Shown here one piece after another: positions 1 through 8,709 of a DNA stretch of 64,000 nucleotides; position 1 is the stretch's first letter; each line of letters opens with the position of its first letter. The stretch is from positions 992,001 to 1,056,000 of the forward strand of contig NZ_FNTZ01000001.1 in NCBI RefSeq assembly GCF_900105555.1, in the 5' to 3' direction. The notes beneath the pieces were generated by a model. It ran no database searches and was not told the DNA's origin. It worked only from the letters and a program-made list of their open reading frames with translations. Position numbers and translations under genes: made by a program. Source of the stretch: Pseudomonas coleopterorum. GTDB taxonomy: Bacteria; Pseudomonadota; Gammaproteobacteria; Pseudomonadales; Pseudomonadaceae.

Positions 1-40
1 ACGGTAGACCGGAAGTGCCATCGGCGAATGCAGGCGGGCA

Positions 41-71
41 CAAAAAAGCCCGGCACGAAGGCCGGGCTTTT
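41..71 (-). terminator. Rho-independent terminator of sodB
   Basis: Perfect 8-bp inverted repeat AGCCCGGC/GCCGGGCT around a 6-nt loop. On the minus strand it is followed by a run of T, just after the sodB stop codon. Bases 1-40 to its left show no gene that I can support. Confidence 0.9.
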
Positions 72-86
72 CAGAAACGATGTGGC

Positions 87-683
87 TTATGCAGTGAAGG
101 CGCGGCCTTCGTACTGCTGGGCCACGAAGTCCCAGTTCACCAGGTTCCAGAACGCCTCGACATACTTCGGACGCACGTTGCGGTAGTCGATGTAGTAGGC
201 GTGTTCCCAGACATCGCAGGTCAGCAGCGGGGTGTCGCCGTTGGTCAGCGGGTTGCCGGCACCGATGGTGCTGGCCAGGGCCAGGGAGCCGTCAGCTTTC
301 TTCACCAGCCAGCCCCAGCCGGAACCGAAGGTGCCGACCGACGTCTTGGTGAATTCTTCCTTGAACGTGTCGAACGAACCGAACGCGGTGTTGATGGCTT
401 CGGCCAATGCACCGGTAGGCTGGCCGCCGGCGTTGGGCGCCAGGCAGTTCCAGTAGAAAGTGTGGTTCCAGACCTGGGCGGCGTTGTTGAAGATGCCACC
501 GGACGACGACTTGACGATTTCTTCGAGGGTCTTGCCTTCGAACTCGGTGCCAGGCACCAGGTTGTTCAGGTTCACGACATAGGTGTTGTGGTGCTTGTCG
601 TGGTGATACTCCAGGGTTTCCTTGGAGATGTGCGGCTGCAGGGCATCGTGGGCGTAGGGCAGCGGCGGCAATTCGAAAGCCAT
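87..683 (-). CDS. sodB: Superoxide dismutase (Fe)
   Basis: Cytoplasmic homodimeric enzyme that converts superoxide to hydrogen peroxide and oxygen. The 198-residue length is normal for SodB. The metal ligands are visible as His27, His74 (in WNHTFYW), Asp157 and His161 (in DVWEHAYY). A Gln just before the second ligand (AAQVWNH) favours the iron rather than the manganese type. The chosen ATG starts [15 protein letters not shown] and has a good AGGAG Shine-Dalgarno; the frame stays open upstream but the extra residues are not family-like. It is a single-gene unit ended by its own terminator. A TATGAT -10-like hexamer (minus strand, 784-789) could serve it, but this is weak. Confidence 0.97.
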   Translation of the reverse strand: MAFELPPLPYAHDALQPHISKETLEYHHDKHHNTYVVNLNNLVPGTEFEGKTLEEIVKSSSGGIFNNAAQVWNHTFYWNCLAPNAGGQPTGALAEAINTAFGSFDTFKEEFTKTSVGTFGSGWGWLVKKADGSLALASTIGAGNPLTNGDTPLLTCDVWEHAYYIDYRNVRPKYVEAFWNLVNWDFVAQQYEGRAFTA

Positions 684-869
684 GGTGATTCTCCTAATCA
701 GGTCTGTTGCGGTTTGCGCACGGCCGATCACGGGCGGCCTGAGAAACGTCGGCGAGTTTTTACTCTTTGCGACGCAGTGCCGGATCATAGCATCGGCATG
801 GGGCCTTAACCACGCAACAACTGTGTGGGATAGAGGTTCCAGAGCCTTTGCCTGGCCAGACTGACGGTT

Positions 870-1469
870 TCAGGTGAACACCAGTTGCGCCGCGACCGCG
901 AACATCATCACCGCCACCATCAGGTCGAGCAGGCGCCAGGTGGTGGGGCGTGCCAACCAGGGGGCGAGCCAGGCCGCAGCCAGGGCCAGGCCGAAGAACC
1001 ACACCAGCGACGCACTGGTGGCGCCGGCCACATAGGCCGCGGGTACGCTTTGCTGGGCGCCCAGTGAGCCGATCAACAGCACCGTGTCCAGGTACACATG
1101 GGGATTGAGCAGGGTCACCGCCAACGCACTCAGCAGCACTGCCTTGCGCGAGCGCAGCCCGGTATTGTCGGCCCGTTCCAGGCTCTGCCGCGAGCAGGCA
1201 CGGCGCAACGCCTGGGCGCCGTACCAGAGCAGGAACAGGGCGCCGCCCCAGCGCGCCACCGCCAGCAACGTCGGATTGTGCGCCAGCAGCGTGGCCAGGC
1301 CGAACACGCCGGCGGCCACCAGCAGCGCGTCACAGGTCACACACAGCAGGGCTACGGGCAGGTGATGCTCGCGGCGCAAGCTCTGCGCCAGAACGAACGC
1401 ATTCTGCGTGCCGATCGCCATGATCAGGCCGAACGAAACCAGCAAACCATTCAGGTAACTCTGCCACAT
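870..1469 (-). CDS. argO: LysE/ArgO-family amino-acid exporter
   Basis: Inner-membrane exporter of basic amino acids (arginine or lysine). The 199-residue protein has about six hydrophobic segments, the family's N-terminal pattern (GLLVSFGLIMAIGTQNAFVL) and the conserved NPHVYLDT motif near residue 125. It is transcribed divergently from an ArgP-type regulator with 89 bp between the start codons, the usual arrangement of an exporter and its LysR activator. Family membership is clear; the exact substrate is inferred from E. coli ArgO and Corynebacterium LysE. Confidence 0.88.
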   Translation of the reverse strand: MWQSYLNGLLVSFGLIMAIGTQNAFVLAQSLRREHHLPVALLCVTCDALLVAAGVFGLATLLAHNPTLLAVARWGGALFLLWYGAQALRRACSRQSLERADNTGLRSRKAVLLSALAVTLLNPHVYLDTVLLIGSLGAQQSVPAAYVAGATSASLVWFFGLALAAAWLAPWLARPTTWRLLDLMVAVMMFAVAAQLVFT

Positions 1470-1558
1470 CGGTGTTTCTCCCTTTAGAAGCTGGCCATTG
1501 TGAGGACTGGCGCGGTATAAGAAAAACCAATAGTGCTGATCACTCATTAGGGAAACTG

Positions 1559-2449
1559 ATGTTCGATTACAAGCTGCTCGCCGCACTGGCTGCCGTGGTG
1601 GAACAGACGGGGTTCGAGCGTGCTGCCCAGGTGCTGGGCTTGTCGCAATCGGCGGTGTCGCAGCGGATAAAGCTGCTCGAAGCGCGGGTGGGTCAGCCGG
1701 TGCTGATCCGCGCCACGCCACCGGCGCCCACCGATATCGGCCGGCGCCTGCTCAACCATGTGCAGCAGGTGCGCTTGCTCGAGCGTGACCTGCAGGGGCA
1801 GGTGCCGACGCTGGATGAGCAGGGCATGCCCGAGCGCCTGCGCATCGCCTTGAATGCCGACAGCCTCGGCACCTGGTGGGCGGGGGCGGTGGGTGAGTTC
1901 TGCATTCGCGAGCAGTTGCTTCTGGACCATGTGGTGGAGGATCAGGACGTCGGCCTCAAGCGCATGCGTGCCGGTGAAGTGGCGGCCTGCCTGTGTGCCA
2001 GCGAGCGGCCTCTGGCCGGCGCGCGCAGTCTCTTGCTGGGGGCCATGCGCTACCGGGCGCTGGCCAGCCCCGATTTCATGGCCCGGCATTTTCCCGACGG
2101 GTTCGACCCGGCCCATCTGCCGCGCACGCCCGCACTGGTGTTCGGTCCCGACGACTATCTGCAACACCGCTTTCTGGCATCGCTGGGTCTGGCCGAGGGC
2201 TTTCTCCATCACCTGTGCCCCTCGTCCGAGGGGTTCAACCGTTTGGCCAAGGCCGGCATGGGTTGGGGCATGGTTCCCGAACTGCAGGTCGAGGACGCGC
2301 TGGCCGAAGGCAGTCTGATCGAGATCTGCGTCGGACATCCGGTGGATGTGCCGCTGTACTGGCATCACTGGCGCAACGGCGGACAGTTGCTCGAACGCCT
2401 CACGCACCATCTGCGCGACGGTGCCGGGAGCTGGTTGGTGCCGCTGTGA
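1559..2449 (+). CDS. argP: LysR-family regulator ArgP (IciA)
   Basis: LysR-type transcription factor of 296 residues, the length expected for ArgP. An N-terminal winged HTH (GFERAAQVLGLSQSAVSQRIKLLE region, residues 18-45) precedes the effector-binding domain. In E. coli ArgP activates argO when arginine is present and is inhibited by lysine; divergence from the ArgO-like exporter supports the same role here. The ATG giving MFDYKLLAALAAV is preferred over upstream in-frame codons because it matches the family start. Confidence 0.9.
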   Translation: MFDYKLLAALAAVVEQTGFERAAQVLGLSQSAVSQRIKLLEARVGQPVLIRATPPAPTDIGRRLLNHVQQVRLLERDLQGQVPTLDEQGMPERLRIALNADSLGTWWAGAVGEFCIREQLLLDHVVEDQDVGLKRMRAGEVAACLCASERPLAGARSLLLGAMRYRALASPDFMARHFPDGFDPAHLPRTPALVFGPDDYLQHRFLASLGLAEGFLHHLCPSSEGFNRLAKAGMGWGMVPELQVEDALAEGSLIEICVGHPVDVPLYWHHWRNGGQLLERLTHHLRDGAGSWLVPL

Positions 2450-2586
2450 GCCCTGCGCGCGTCTATCGGTAGCAGGCGTCGTCAAGGCGTGCAGTGCACA
2501 CCCGTAAATCACCTCGAAGCACGCGGCAAAGCCCTTTTCCGGGCGAGCTGCGGTTACACATTGATCGATGTACAGCGGAGCAATTC

Positions 2587-3585
2587 ATGAAGATTCTGGT
2601 CACCGGCGCAAGCGGCTTCATCGGCGGACGCTTCACGCGTCTGGCGCTGGAGCAGGGGCTTGAGGTGCGCATCAATGGTCGCCGGGCCGAAGGGGTGGAG
2701 CATCTGGTTCGACGCGGTGCGCAGTTCACCCAGGGTGACTTGCTCGACCCCGATCTGGCCAAGCGCCTGTGCATAGGCATCGATGCGGTGGTGCATTGCG
2801 CCGGGGCCGTGGGTACCTGGGGCCGCTACCAGACGTTTCATCAGGCCAACGTCGAAGTCACCGAGAACGTCGTCGAGGCCTGTCTCAAGGAGCATGTGCA
2901 ACGGCTGGTGTACCTGTCGTCGGCGGCGGTCTATGTCGACGGCCGCAGCCACCTCGGACTCAAGGAAGAGCAGGTGCCCAAGCGTCTGCGTGGCCATGAG
3001 GCGCGTACCAAGTGGCTGGCCGAGCAGAAGGTGCTGGGCGCCGCCGAGTTCGGCCTGGAAACCGTCGTGCTGCGCCCGCATCGGGTGAACGGCGCTGGCG
3101 ACGGGCAGCAGTTCGCACGGCTGATCGAGCGGCAGCGCAAGAATCGCCTGCGGATCATCGGTGACGGCTTGAACAAGGTCGATTTCACCAGTGTGCAGAA
3201 CCTCAATCAAGCACTGCTGGGCGCGTTGTCGGCGGGCGATACCGCGCTCAACCAGGTGTACAACATCAGCAATGGCGCGCCGATACCGTTGTGGGACGTG
3301 ATCAACTACGTGATGCGCCAGCTCGAATTGCCCCAGGTGCAGCGCTATCGCGATTTTGGCCTGGCCCACGGCAGCGCTGCGCTCGGCGAGGCGGCCTGCC
3401 TGCTCTGGCCCAGCCAGCCTCGGCCGCGACTGTCACGCTTCGAGGTGCAGGCGCTGCATGAGCATTTCACGCTGGATATCAACCGCGCCCGACACTACCT
3501 GGGTTACGACCCGCGGACCTCGCTGTGGGCATCGCTGGATGAGTTCTGTGGCTGGTGGCGTGCCCAGGGCGCGCCCGGCGCTTGA
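2587..3585 (+). CDS. NAD-dependent epimerase/dehydratase-like (extended SDR) protein
   Basis: Rossmann-fold protein of 332 residues. The N-terminal TGASGFIGG (Gly7, Gly10, Gly13) binds the dinucleotide, and a Ser pair (S111/S112) sits at the usual catalytic Ser position in LSSAAVYVDG. The family's YxxxK dyad appears as E138-A-R-T-K142, so the lysine is present but the catalytic tyrosine is replaced by glutamate. It may therefore be a non-canonical or non-redox member. The ATG is preceded by GCGGAG. It stands alone between argP and a coiled-coil membrane protein. The substrate is unknown. Confidence 0.85.
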   Translation: MKILVTGASGFIGGRFTRLALEQGLEVRINGRRAEGVEHLVRRGAQFTQGDLLDPDLAKRLCIGIDAVVHCAGAVGTWGRYQTFHQANVEVTENVVEACLKEHVQRLVYLSSAAVYVDGRSHLGLKEEQVPKRLRGHEARTKWLAEQKVLGAAEFGLETVVLRPHRVNGAGDGQQFARLIERQRKNRLRIIGDGLNKVDFTSVQNLNQALLGALSAGDTALNQVYNISNGAPIPLWDVINYVMRQLELPQVQRYRDFGLAHGSAALGEAACLLWPSQPRPRLSRFEVQALHEHFTLDINRARHYLGYDPRTSLWASLDEFCGWWRAQGAPGA

Positions 3586-3675
3586 GCCAATTGCCTCGGT
3601 GGTCGGGCGATGGCCGCGGTTGCGAGGTTATACTCGCGGTCCCGGCCATTACCCCGTGACACAAAGGTTTCTCAC

Positions 3676-4515
3676 ATGCGCAAAGATGCCCGCGACGACT
3701 TCGACGACAACCTGCCCAGCCTGCGCGGCGATACCCGCGACGATGACGACTTTGCCCCGGTGGACGGCGGGCGCGAGCGCGATGCGTTGTATTCGCGCAA
3801 CACCCCGGTGGTGCGCGTCAAGGCGCCCAGCACCGGCGCGCTGTGGGCACTGATCGGGGCTTTGTTCATCGCCTTGGGCGGGCTGGGGTGGTGGAGCTTC
3901 CAGCAGATCAACCTGATGGAGCAGCAGTTGGTGGCGACCCAGGAAAGCTTCGCGCGCATCAGCGAAGAAGCGGCGGGGCGCCTGCAGGATATCAGTGGCA
4001 AGGTTGCCAACACCCAATCCACTGCCGTGTCGGGCAGCGAAGCGATGCGGGCCGAGATCAAGCAGTTGCAGGACCAGTTGGCACAGCAGACCCAGCAGCA
4101 GAGTGGTGTGGCCGGTCAGCAGAGCACCTTGCAGACACGTCTGGAGCAGGCGGCGTCGCAAGTGGCCGCGCAGCAGGCGCTCAACGAGCAGTTGCAGGCG
4201 CAGTTGAAGAGCCTGGGCAGCGAGCTTGCCGCACTCAAGCAGGCCCAGCCGGATACCGGCAAGTTGCAGGCACGCTTGGATGGCCTGGACGGCGAGCTGG
4301 CCGCATTGAAGAAGAGCAACCCCAGCGCGCAATTGGAGCGTCTGGAGCAGGACCTGATCGTGCTCAAGAGCGAGCAGGAGAATCGCCCGGCGGCCAGCAG
4401 TGGGCCGAGCGTCAATGAATTCGATGCGTTTCGCGGGCAGGCGACGCGCAGCTTGACCACCTTGCAGAGTCAGGTACAGAACCTGCAACAGCAGATCAGT
4501 CAGCTGCGGCGCTGA
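3676..4515 (+). CDS. Membrane-anchored coiled-coil protein, function unknown
   Basis: Protein of 279 residues in three parts. An acidic and basic cytoplasmic N-terminus spans about residues 1-52 and is rich in Asp and Arg. One transmembrane helix follows (ALWALIGALFIALGGLGWW, about 55-74). The rest is an extended, Gln/Ala/Leu-rich coiled coil ending in QLRR, probably periplasmic. No enzyme motif is seen; some databases label homologues ATPase, but there is no Walker motif here. A scaffold or envelope role is possible but unproven. It converges on xenB. Confidence 0.8.
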   Translation: MRKDARDDFDDNLPSLRGDTRDDDDFAPVDGGRERDALYSRNTPVVRVKAPSTGALWALIGALFIALGGLGWWSFQQINLMEQQLVATQESFARISEEAAGRLQDISGKVANTQSTAVSGSEAMRAEIKQLQDQLAQQTQQQSGVAGQQSTLQTRLEQAASQVAAQQALNEQLQAQLKSLGSELAALKQAQPDTGKLQARLDGLDGELAALKKSNPSAQLERLEQDLIVLKSEQENRPAASSGPSVNEFDAFRGQATRSLTTLQSQVQNLQQQISQLRR

Positions 4516-4517
4516 AC

Positions 4518-4546
4518 GGCCGGGCGCGCCTCATGGCGGCCCGGCC
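4518..4546. terminator. Hairpin between convergent genes
   Basis: Inverted repeat GGCCGGGC (4518-4525) and GCCCGGCC (4539-4546) with a 13-nt loop lies between the convergent coiled-coil gene and xenB. No clear T-tract is present, so it is only a probable bidirectional terminator. Confidence 0.5.
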
Positions 4547-4552
4547 TGCCGC

Positions 4553-5602
4553 TTACATGCGCGGGTAGTCCAGGTAGCCAGCAGCGCCCTTGGCGTAGAA
4601 CGTTTCAGGGTGTGGCTCGTTCAGCGGTGCATCGGCCTGCAGACGCTCGGGCAGGTCGGGGTTGGCGATGTACGGCACGCCGAAGGCCACGGCATCGGCG
4701 ATGCCGTTGGCCAGGGCAGCGTTGGCCGAGGCCTTGTCGAAACGCTCGTTGACGATGTACGGACCGCCGAATGCATCACGCAGTTGCGCGGCCAGGCTGT
4801 CTTCCCCTTCTTTCTCCCGGGCACAGATGAACGCGATGCCACGCTTGCCCAGCTCGCGGGCCACATAGGTGAAGGTTTCGGCGCGGTTGGCGTCGCCCAT
4901 GTCATGCAGGTCGGCGCGTGGCGAGAGGTGCACGCCGACACGGTCGGCGCCCCAGACGTCGATGGCCGCATCGGTCACTTCCAGCAGCAGGCGCGCGCGA
5001 TTTTCCAGCGAGCCGCCGTAGGCGTCGGTGCGCTGGTTGGTGCTGCTCTGCAGGAACTGGTCGAGCAGGTAGCCGTTGGCGCCGTGGATTTCCACGCCGT
5101 CGAAGCCGGCGGCCTTGGCGTTTTCCGCGCCCACACGGTAGGCCTCGACGATGTCGGCGATTTCAGCGGTTTCCAGCGCCCGTGGCGTTTCGAAACCGGT
5201 GATCGGACGCACCAGGCTGACGTGGCCGTCAGCAGCGATGGCGCTGGGGGCCACCGGCAGTTCGCCGTTCAGGTACAGAGAATGGGAGATACGGCCCACG
5301 TGCCACAGCTGCAGCATGATCCGCCCACCGGCGGCGTGTACGGCCTGGGTGACGTTGGCCCAGCCACGCACCTGGTCGTTGGACCAGATGCCGGGGGTGT
5401 CAGGGTAACCGACGCCCATGGGCGTGACCGAGGTCGCTTCGCTGAGGATCAGGCCGGCGCTGGCGCGCTGGACGTAGTAGTCGGCCATCATCTGGTTCGG
5501 CACGCGGCCTTCGTCGGCGCGGCAGCGGGTCAGTGGGGCCATGATGATACGGTTCGGCAGTTCCAGCGCGCCGAGCTTGATCGGGTCGAAAAGTGTAGTC
5601 AT
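4553..5602 (-). CDS. xenB: Old Yellow Enzyme-family alkene/nitro reductase (XenB/NemA type)
   Basis: FMN-dependent NAD(P)H oxidoreductase that reduces electrophilic alkenes, N-ethylmaleimide, nitrate esters or nitroaromatics. At 349 residues it matches XenB. The N-terminal LFDPIKLGALELPNRIIMAP strand and the HGANGYLLDQF motif (active-site His and Asn) are diagnostic. It is the last gene of a compact minus-strand unit: arsR-type regulator, 13 bp, MFS exporter, 15 bp, xenB. This resembles the E. coli nemR-nemA logic of an electrophile-sensing repressor with an OYE enzyme. Confidence 0.92.
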   Translation of the reverse strand: MTTLFDPIKLGALELPNRIIMAPLTRCRADEGRVPNQMMADYYVQRASAGLILSEATSVTPMGVGYPDTPGIWSNDQVRGWANVTQAVHAAGGRIMLQLWHVGRISHSLYLNGELPVAPSAIAADGHVSLVRPITGFETPRALETAEIADIVEAYRVGAENAKAAGFDGVEIHGANGYLLDQFLQSSTNQRTDAYGGSLENRARLLLEVTDAAIDVWGADRVGVHLSPRADLHDMGDANRAETFTYVARELGKRGIAFICAREKEGEDSLAAQLRDAFGGPYIVNERFDKASANAALANGIADAVAFGVPYIANPDLPERLQADAPLNEPHPETFYAKGAAGYLDYPRM

Positions 5603-5617
5603 GGAAAACAGCCTCTA

Positions 5618-6784
5618 TCAGTGAGTGGCAGGTGCCAGGTCCGGAGTCCGGGTCTGGCGAAAAGTGATCAGGGTGACGATCAGGGCGAGCACGGCCAGGA
5701 CCGCCGCGGCCAGTGGCACGCTGGTCAGGCCGAGGCCGCCGGCGATGACGGCGCCGCCGATCCAGGCGCCCAGGGCGTTACCGACGTTGAAGGCGCTGAT
5801 GTTCAGGGTCGACACCAGGTTGGGTGCCGACTTGCCGAAGGTCACCACGTTGATCTGCAGCGCAGGCACGGCGGCGAAGGCCGCAGCGGCCCACAGGAAC
5901 AGGGTGATTTCGGTGGGAATGACGGCGACTGCGGTCCAGCTCAGCGCGGTGGACACCACCGCCATGGCCGCGAACACGCCGACCAGGGTCGCGCCCAGGC
6001 GTCGATCCGCCAGCTTGCCGCCGATGATGTTGCCCACGGTCAGGCCCAGGCCGATCAGCAGCAGGGTGTAGGTGACGCCGCGCGGCGAGATGCCGGTGAC
6101 ATCGCCCAGCAGCGGCGCGATGTAGGTGAACAGGGTGAACATCGACGCGGCGAACAAGGCCGTCATGCTCAGCGACAGCCAGATCCCGGCGCCCTTGAGC
6201 GCCGACAGTTCGGCGACCATGTCCAGCTTGGCTTCTTCGCGATTGCTCGGCAGAAAACGCAGCAGACCGATCAGGGCGACGACGCCGATCAGCGTCACCA
6301 CCCAGAAGGTCGAACGCCAGCCTGCGGCCTGGCCCAATGCGGTGCCCAGCGGCACACCCAGCACGTTGGCCAGGGTCAGGCCGGTGAACATCAGGGCCAC
6401 GGCCGAAGCGCGCTTGTTGGGCGCGACCAGCCCCGCAGCCACCACCGAACCGATGCCGAAGAAGGCGCCGTGGGACAACGCGGTGACCACCCGGGCGAAC
6501 ATCAGCACGTTGTAGTCGCTGGCGATCGCGCACAGCAGGTTGCCGATGATGAAGATGCCCATCAGCACCACCAGCGCCGCCTTGCGTGGCAGGCGCGCGG
6601 TGGCCAGGGCCATGAATGGGGCGCCAATGGCGACGCCCAGGGCGTAGCCGGTGACCAACCAGCCGGCGCTGGGGATGCTCACGCCGAGATCGCCCGCCAC
6701 ATCGGGCAGCAGGCCCATGATGACGAACTCGGTGGTGCCGATGGCGAAAGAGCTCAGCGCCAGGATCAGCAGGGATAGAGGCAT
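5618..6784 (-). CDS. MFS transporter, DHA1 (AraJ/YdhP-like) family
   Basis: Twelve-TM major facilitator of 388 residues, probably a drug or metabolite:proton antiporter of the inner membrane. It begins with the family hallmark SSFAIGTTEFVIMGLLPDVA and contains the antiporter motif-C-like stretch GVPLGTALGQAAGWR near residue 155. It lies between the ArsR regulator and xenB with short gaps, so export of the same electrophile or its reduced product is a reasonable inference. The substrate is not known. Confidence 0.9.
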   Translation of the reverse strand: MPLSLLILALSSFAIGTTEFVIMGLLPDVAGDLGVSIPSAGWLVTGYALGVAIGAPFMALATARLPRKAALVVLMGIFIIGNLLCAIASDYNVLMFARVVTALSHGAFFGIGSVVAAGLVAPNKRASAVALMFTGLTLANVLGVPLGTALGQAAGWRSTFWVVTLIGVVALIGLLRFLPSNREEAKLDMVAELSALKGAGIWLSLSMTALFAASMFTLFTYIAPLLGDVTGISPRGVTYTLLLIGLGLTVGNIIGGKLADRRLGATLVGVFAAMAVVSTALSWTAVAVIPTEITLFLWAAAAFAAVPALQINVVTFGKSAPNLVSTLNISAFNVGNALGAWIGGAVIAGGLGLTSVPLAAAVLAVLALIVTLITFRQTRTPDLAPATH

Positions 6785-6797
6785 GGAAAAATCCTTG

Positions 6798-7100
6798 TCA
6801 GAGCTGTTCGCTCATTTGCGCGAGAAACGCCTGGATGACGTCCTCGTTGCGTTTGAAAAAGTGCCACTGGCCAACCTTCTTGCTGCTGATCAGACCGGCC
6901 CGTTGCAGGGTCGCCAGATGGGCGGAGACGGTTGACTGCGAGAGGCCGCAGCGTTGATCGATCTGCCCGGCACACACTCCGTTTTCGGTGCTGTGGTGCT
7001 GATCGGGAAACTGCCCCTGGGGATCCTTGAGCCACGCCAGGATTTCCCTGCGCACGGGGTGGGAGAGGGCTTTTATTATTTCGTCGAGATCAAGAGGCAT
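6798..7100 (-). CDS. ArsR-family winged-helix regulator with two cysteines
   Basis: Small repressor of 100 residues. The ArsR fold is shown by the N-terminal ALSHPVRREILAWL helix and the recognition helix region GLSQSTVSAHLATLQRAGLI. The typical metal-site ELCVC motif is absent. Instead Cys43 and Cys51 lie in NGVCAGQIDQRCGLS at the start of the HTH, so thiol-based sensing of electrophiles is plausible. It leads the unit with the MFS and xenB genes. The upstream gap carries TATATCG repeats that could be its operators. Confidence 0.88.
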   Translation of the reverse strand: MPLDLDEIIKALSHPVRREILAWLKDPQGQFPDQHHSTENGVCAGQIDQRCGLSQSTVSAHLATLQRAGLISSKKVGQWHFFKRNEDVIQAFLAQMSEQL

Positions 7101-7241
7101 GACGGACTCGGCTTATATCGGGACGGGACGAAATATATATCTGTATTTCGCGATATACAAATATGATTGCGTGCTAACGAAGGGCCGTTCGGCTATATCG
7201 GGTTATAACGATACAGGCGCAATGGTGCTAAGCTGCCCGCC
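7101..7241. promoter_or_regulatory. Divergent promoter region with TATATCG repeats
   Basis: AT-rich gap between the arsR-type gene and acpH. The heptamer TATATCG occurs at 7114-7120 and 7194-7200 and inverted (CGATATA) at 7151-7157. A 22-bp interrupted palindrome CGAAATA-N8-TATTTCG lies at 7129-7150. These are candidate operators for the ArsR-type regulator. No promoter hexamer is assigned with confidence. Confidence 0.45.
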
Positions 7242-7814
7242 ATGAACTACCTTGCGCACCTTCATCTCGGCGGTCCTTTACCTGAGCAACTGCTCGGCAG
7301 CCTCTATGGCGATTTCGTCAAGGGCCGCCTGGAGGGGCGCTTCAGCGCGCCCCTGGAAGCCGGCATCCGGCTGCACCGGCAGATCGACGCGTTCACCGAC
7401 AGCCATCCGCTGGTGCTGGCTGCCATTGGCCGTTTTCCGGCAGAGCGGCGACGCTATGCCGGGATCATCGTCGACGTGTTCTTCGATCACTGCCTGGCGC
7501 GGCACTGGGCGGATTATTCACAGCAGCCGTTGGCGGACTTCTCACGCCACGTCTATCGCGTGCTGGCCGCCGAAGCCGACCTGCCCGGACGGCTGGCGGC
7601 CATGGCGCCGCACATGATCGCCGAGGATTGGCTGGGGTCGTACCGCGATTTCCGGGTCATCGAGCGGGTGCTGCAAGGCATCTCGCGGCGCTTGTCCAGG
7701 CCCGAGGGGCTGGCCGGGGCGTTCGATGAAGTGCAGGCGCTGTATGAGCCACTGAGCGAGGATTTTCGGGCGTTCTATCCGGTGGTGCAGGGGTTCGCTC
7801 GGGAAATGCGGTGA
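7242..7814 (+). CDS. acpH: Acyl carrier protein phosphodiesterase
   Basis: Cleaves the 4-phosphopantetheine arm from holo-ACP. The 190-residue protein opens with the family signature MNYLAHLHLGG and carries DFVKGRL, an HRQIDAFTDSHP stretch and VDVFFDHCLARHW, whose His and Asp residues belong to the HD-type metal site. Length is as expected for AcpH. It is monocistronic and is followed by a REP pair. Confidence 0.93.
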   Translation: MNYLAHLHLGGPLPEQLLGSLYGDFVKGRLEGRFSAPLEAGIRLHRQIDAFTDSHPLVLAAIGRFPAERRRYAGIIVDVFFDHCLARHWADYSQQPLADFSRHVYRVLAAEADLPGRLAAMAPHMIAEDWLGSYRDFRVIERVLQGISRRLSRPEGLAGAFDEVQALYEPLSEDFRAFYPVVQGFAREMR

Positions 7815-7828
7815 TCGTGCCGACGCTT

Positions 7829-7917
7829 TCGCGGGCAGAGGGCTCGCCGCCCGCCCCGCTCCCACAAAGTCCATCCCCTATCCCCTATTATGTGGGAGCG
7901 GGCTCTGCCCGCGAAGG
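7829..7917. repeat. REP inverted pair
   Basis: Two arms face each other. The left arm starts TTCGCGGGCAGAG and ends CGCTCCCACA at 7866; the right arm TGTGGGAGCGGGCTCTGCC begins at 7891. The left arm carries an extra GC-rich stretch relative to the plain arm, and the same longer arm recurs near 16867 and 26381. Confidence 0.85.
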
Positions 7918-7938
7918 GCGCACCGCGGTCTTCCAGAC

Positions 7939-8709
7939 TCACGCCGCCCGCCGCATCTCCTCGACCTCACCGAACAACGCCAGCCGCACCGCCTCCTGCG
8001 CTTCAAAGGCCAGCGCCGCCCGTTCCTTGCCCGTGCTGGCAATCGGCGTCAGCACCTGAATCAACACCTGCCCCCGAGGCTGCGCAAACAGTCGCAACAG
8101 GTGCGACAACAGATCGTCATCGCCCACGAACGGCGCGATCGGATCCAGATCGCCGCCCCGTTCATAACGGATTGCGATCGGCTGCACCGCCACGCCGGCA
8201 TCGATGGCGCTGGACATCAGCCGCCCATGGAACGTCCGCAGGCTGTGTCCATCGGTGGTCGTGCCTTCGGGGAAGATCATCAGGTCCAGATCGTTGCGCA
8301 GGTGCTGGGTCATCTGCCGGCGGATCAACTGGCTGTCGCCCGCGCCGCGGCGGATGAACAGCGTCCCGGCCTTGAGCGCCAGCCAGCCGGCCACCGGCCA
8401 GGTGCGGACTTCGGCCTTGGACAGGAACGAAAGCGGCGCCAGCATGCCGAGCAGCGGGATGTCGGTCCAGGACACATGATTGCCGACCCATAGCATGGGC
8501 GTGCGTGGCAACTCGCCCTGCACGGTGACTTCGAAGGGCAGGGCGTTGCTCAGACGTTCCATGAACCAGCGCGACCAGCGCTGGCGCCGCTCCATGCAGT
8601 TCGGTACGCGCAGCCGCTCCAGCAGGCTGAACGTCCCGGCCAGCGCCAGGCCCAGACCGATCACCCAGAGCAGCCGCAGGATGCGCGCGTAGACGCGCCA
8701 GCGCGGCAT
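7939..8709 (-). CDS. olsA: Lyso-ornithine lipid O-acyltransferase
   Basis: PlsC-type 1-acyltransferase (256 residues) that adds the second acyl chain to lyso-ornithine lipid. After an N-terminal membrane helix it shows the acyltransferase motifs NHVSWTDIP (an HxxxxD box) and FPEGTTTDG (motif III). Its start codon overlaps the olsB stop by one base (TGATG), showing translational coupling. The order olsB-olsA is the standard Pseudomonas arrangement for making phosphorus-free ornithine lipids. The frame is open far upstream but that part overlaps olsB and is not coding. Confidence 0.92.
   Translation of the reverse strand: MPRWRVYARILRLLWVIGLGLALAGTFSLLERLRVPNCMERRQRWSRWFMERLSNALPFEVTVQGELPRTPMLWVGNHVSWTDIPLLGMLAPLSFLSKAEVRTWPVAGWLALKAGTLFIRRGAGDSQLIRRQMTQHLRNDLDLMIFPEGTTTDGHSLRTFHGRLMSSAIDAGVAVQPIAIRYERGGDLDPIAPFVGDDDLLSHLLRLFAQPRGQVLIQVLTPIASTGKERAALAFEAQEAVRLALFGEVEEMRRAA

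Noticed and set aside
4610..6778. A 722-codon open frame on the plus strand across xenB and the MFS gene
   Set aside because: It is antisense to two clearly homologous genes and reads as Gly/Gln/His/Ala-rich nonsense typical of high-GC antisense frames.
7829..7917. A CRISPR-like array made of the repeated GC-rich units
   Set aside because: The units are inverted REP arms with variable short gaps, not direct repeats with regular spacers, and no cas genes are present.
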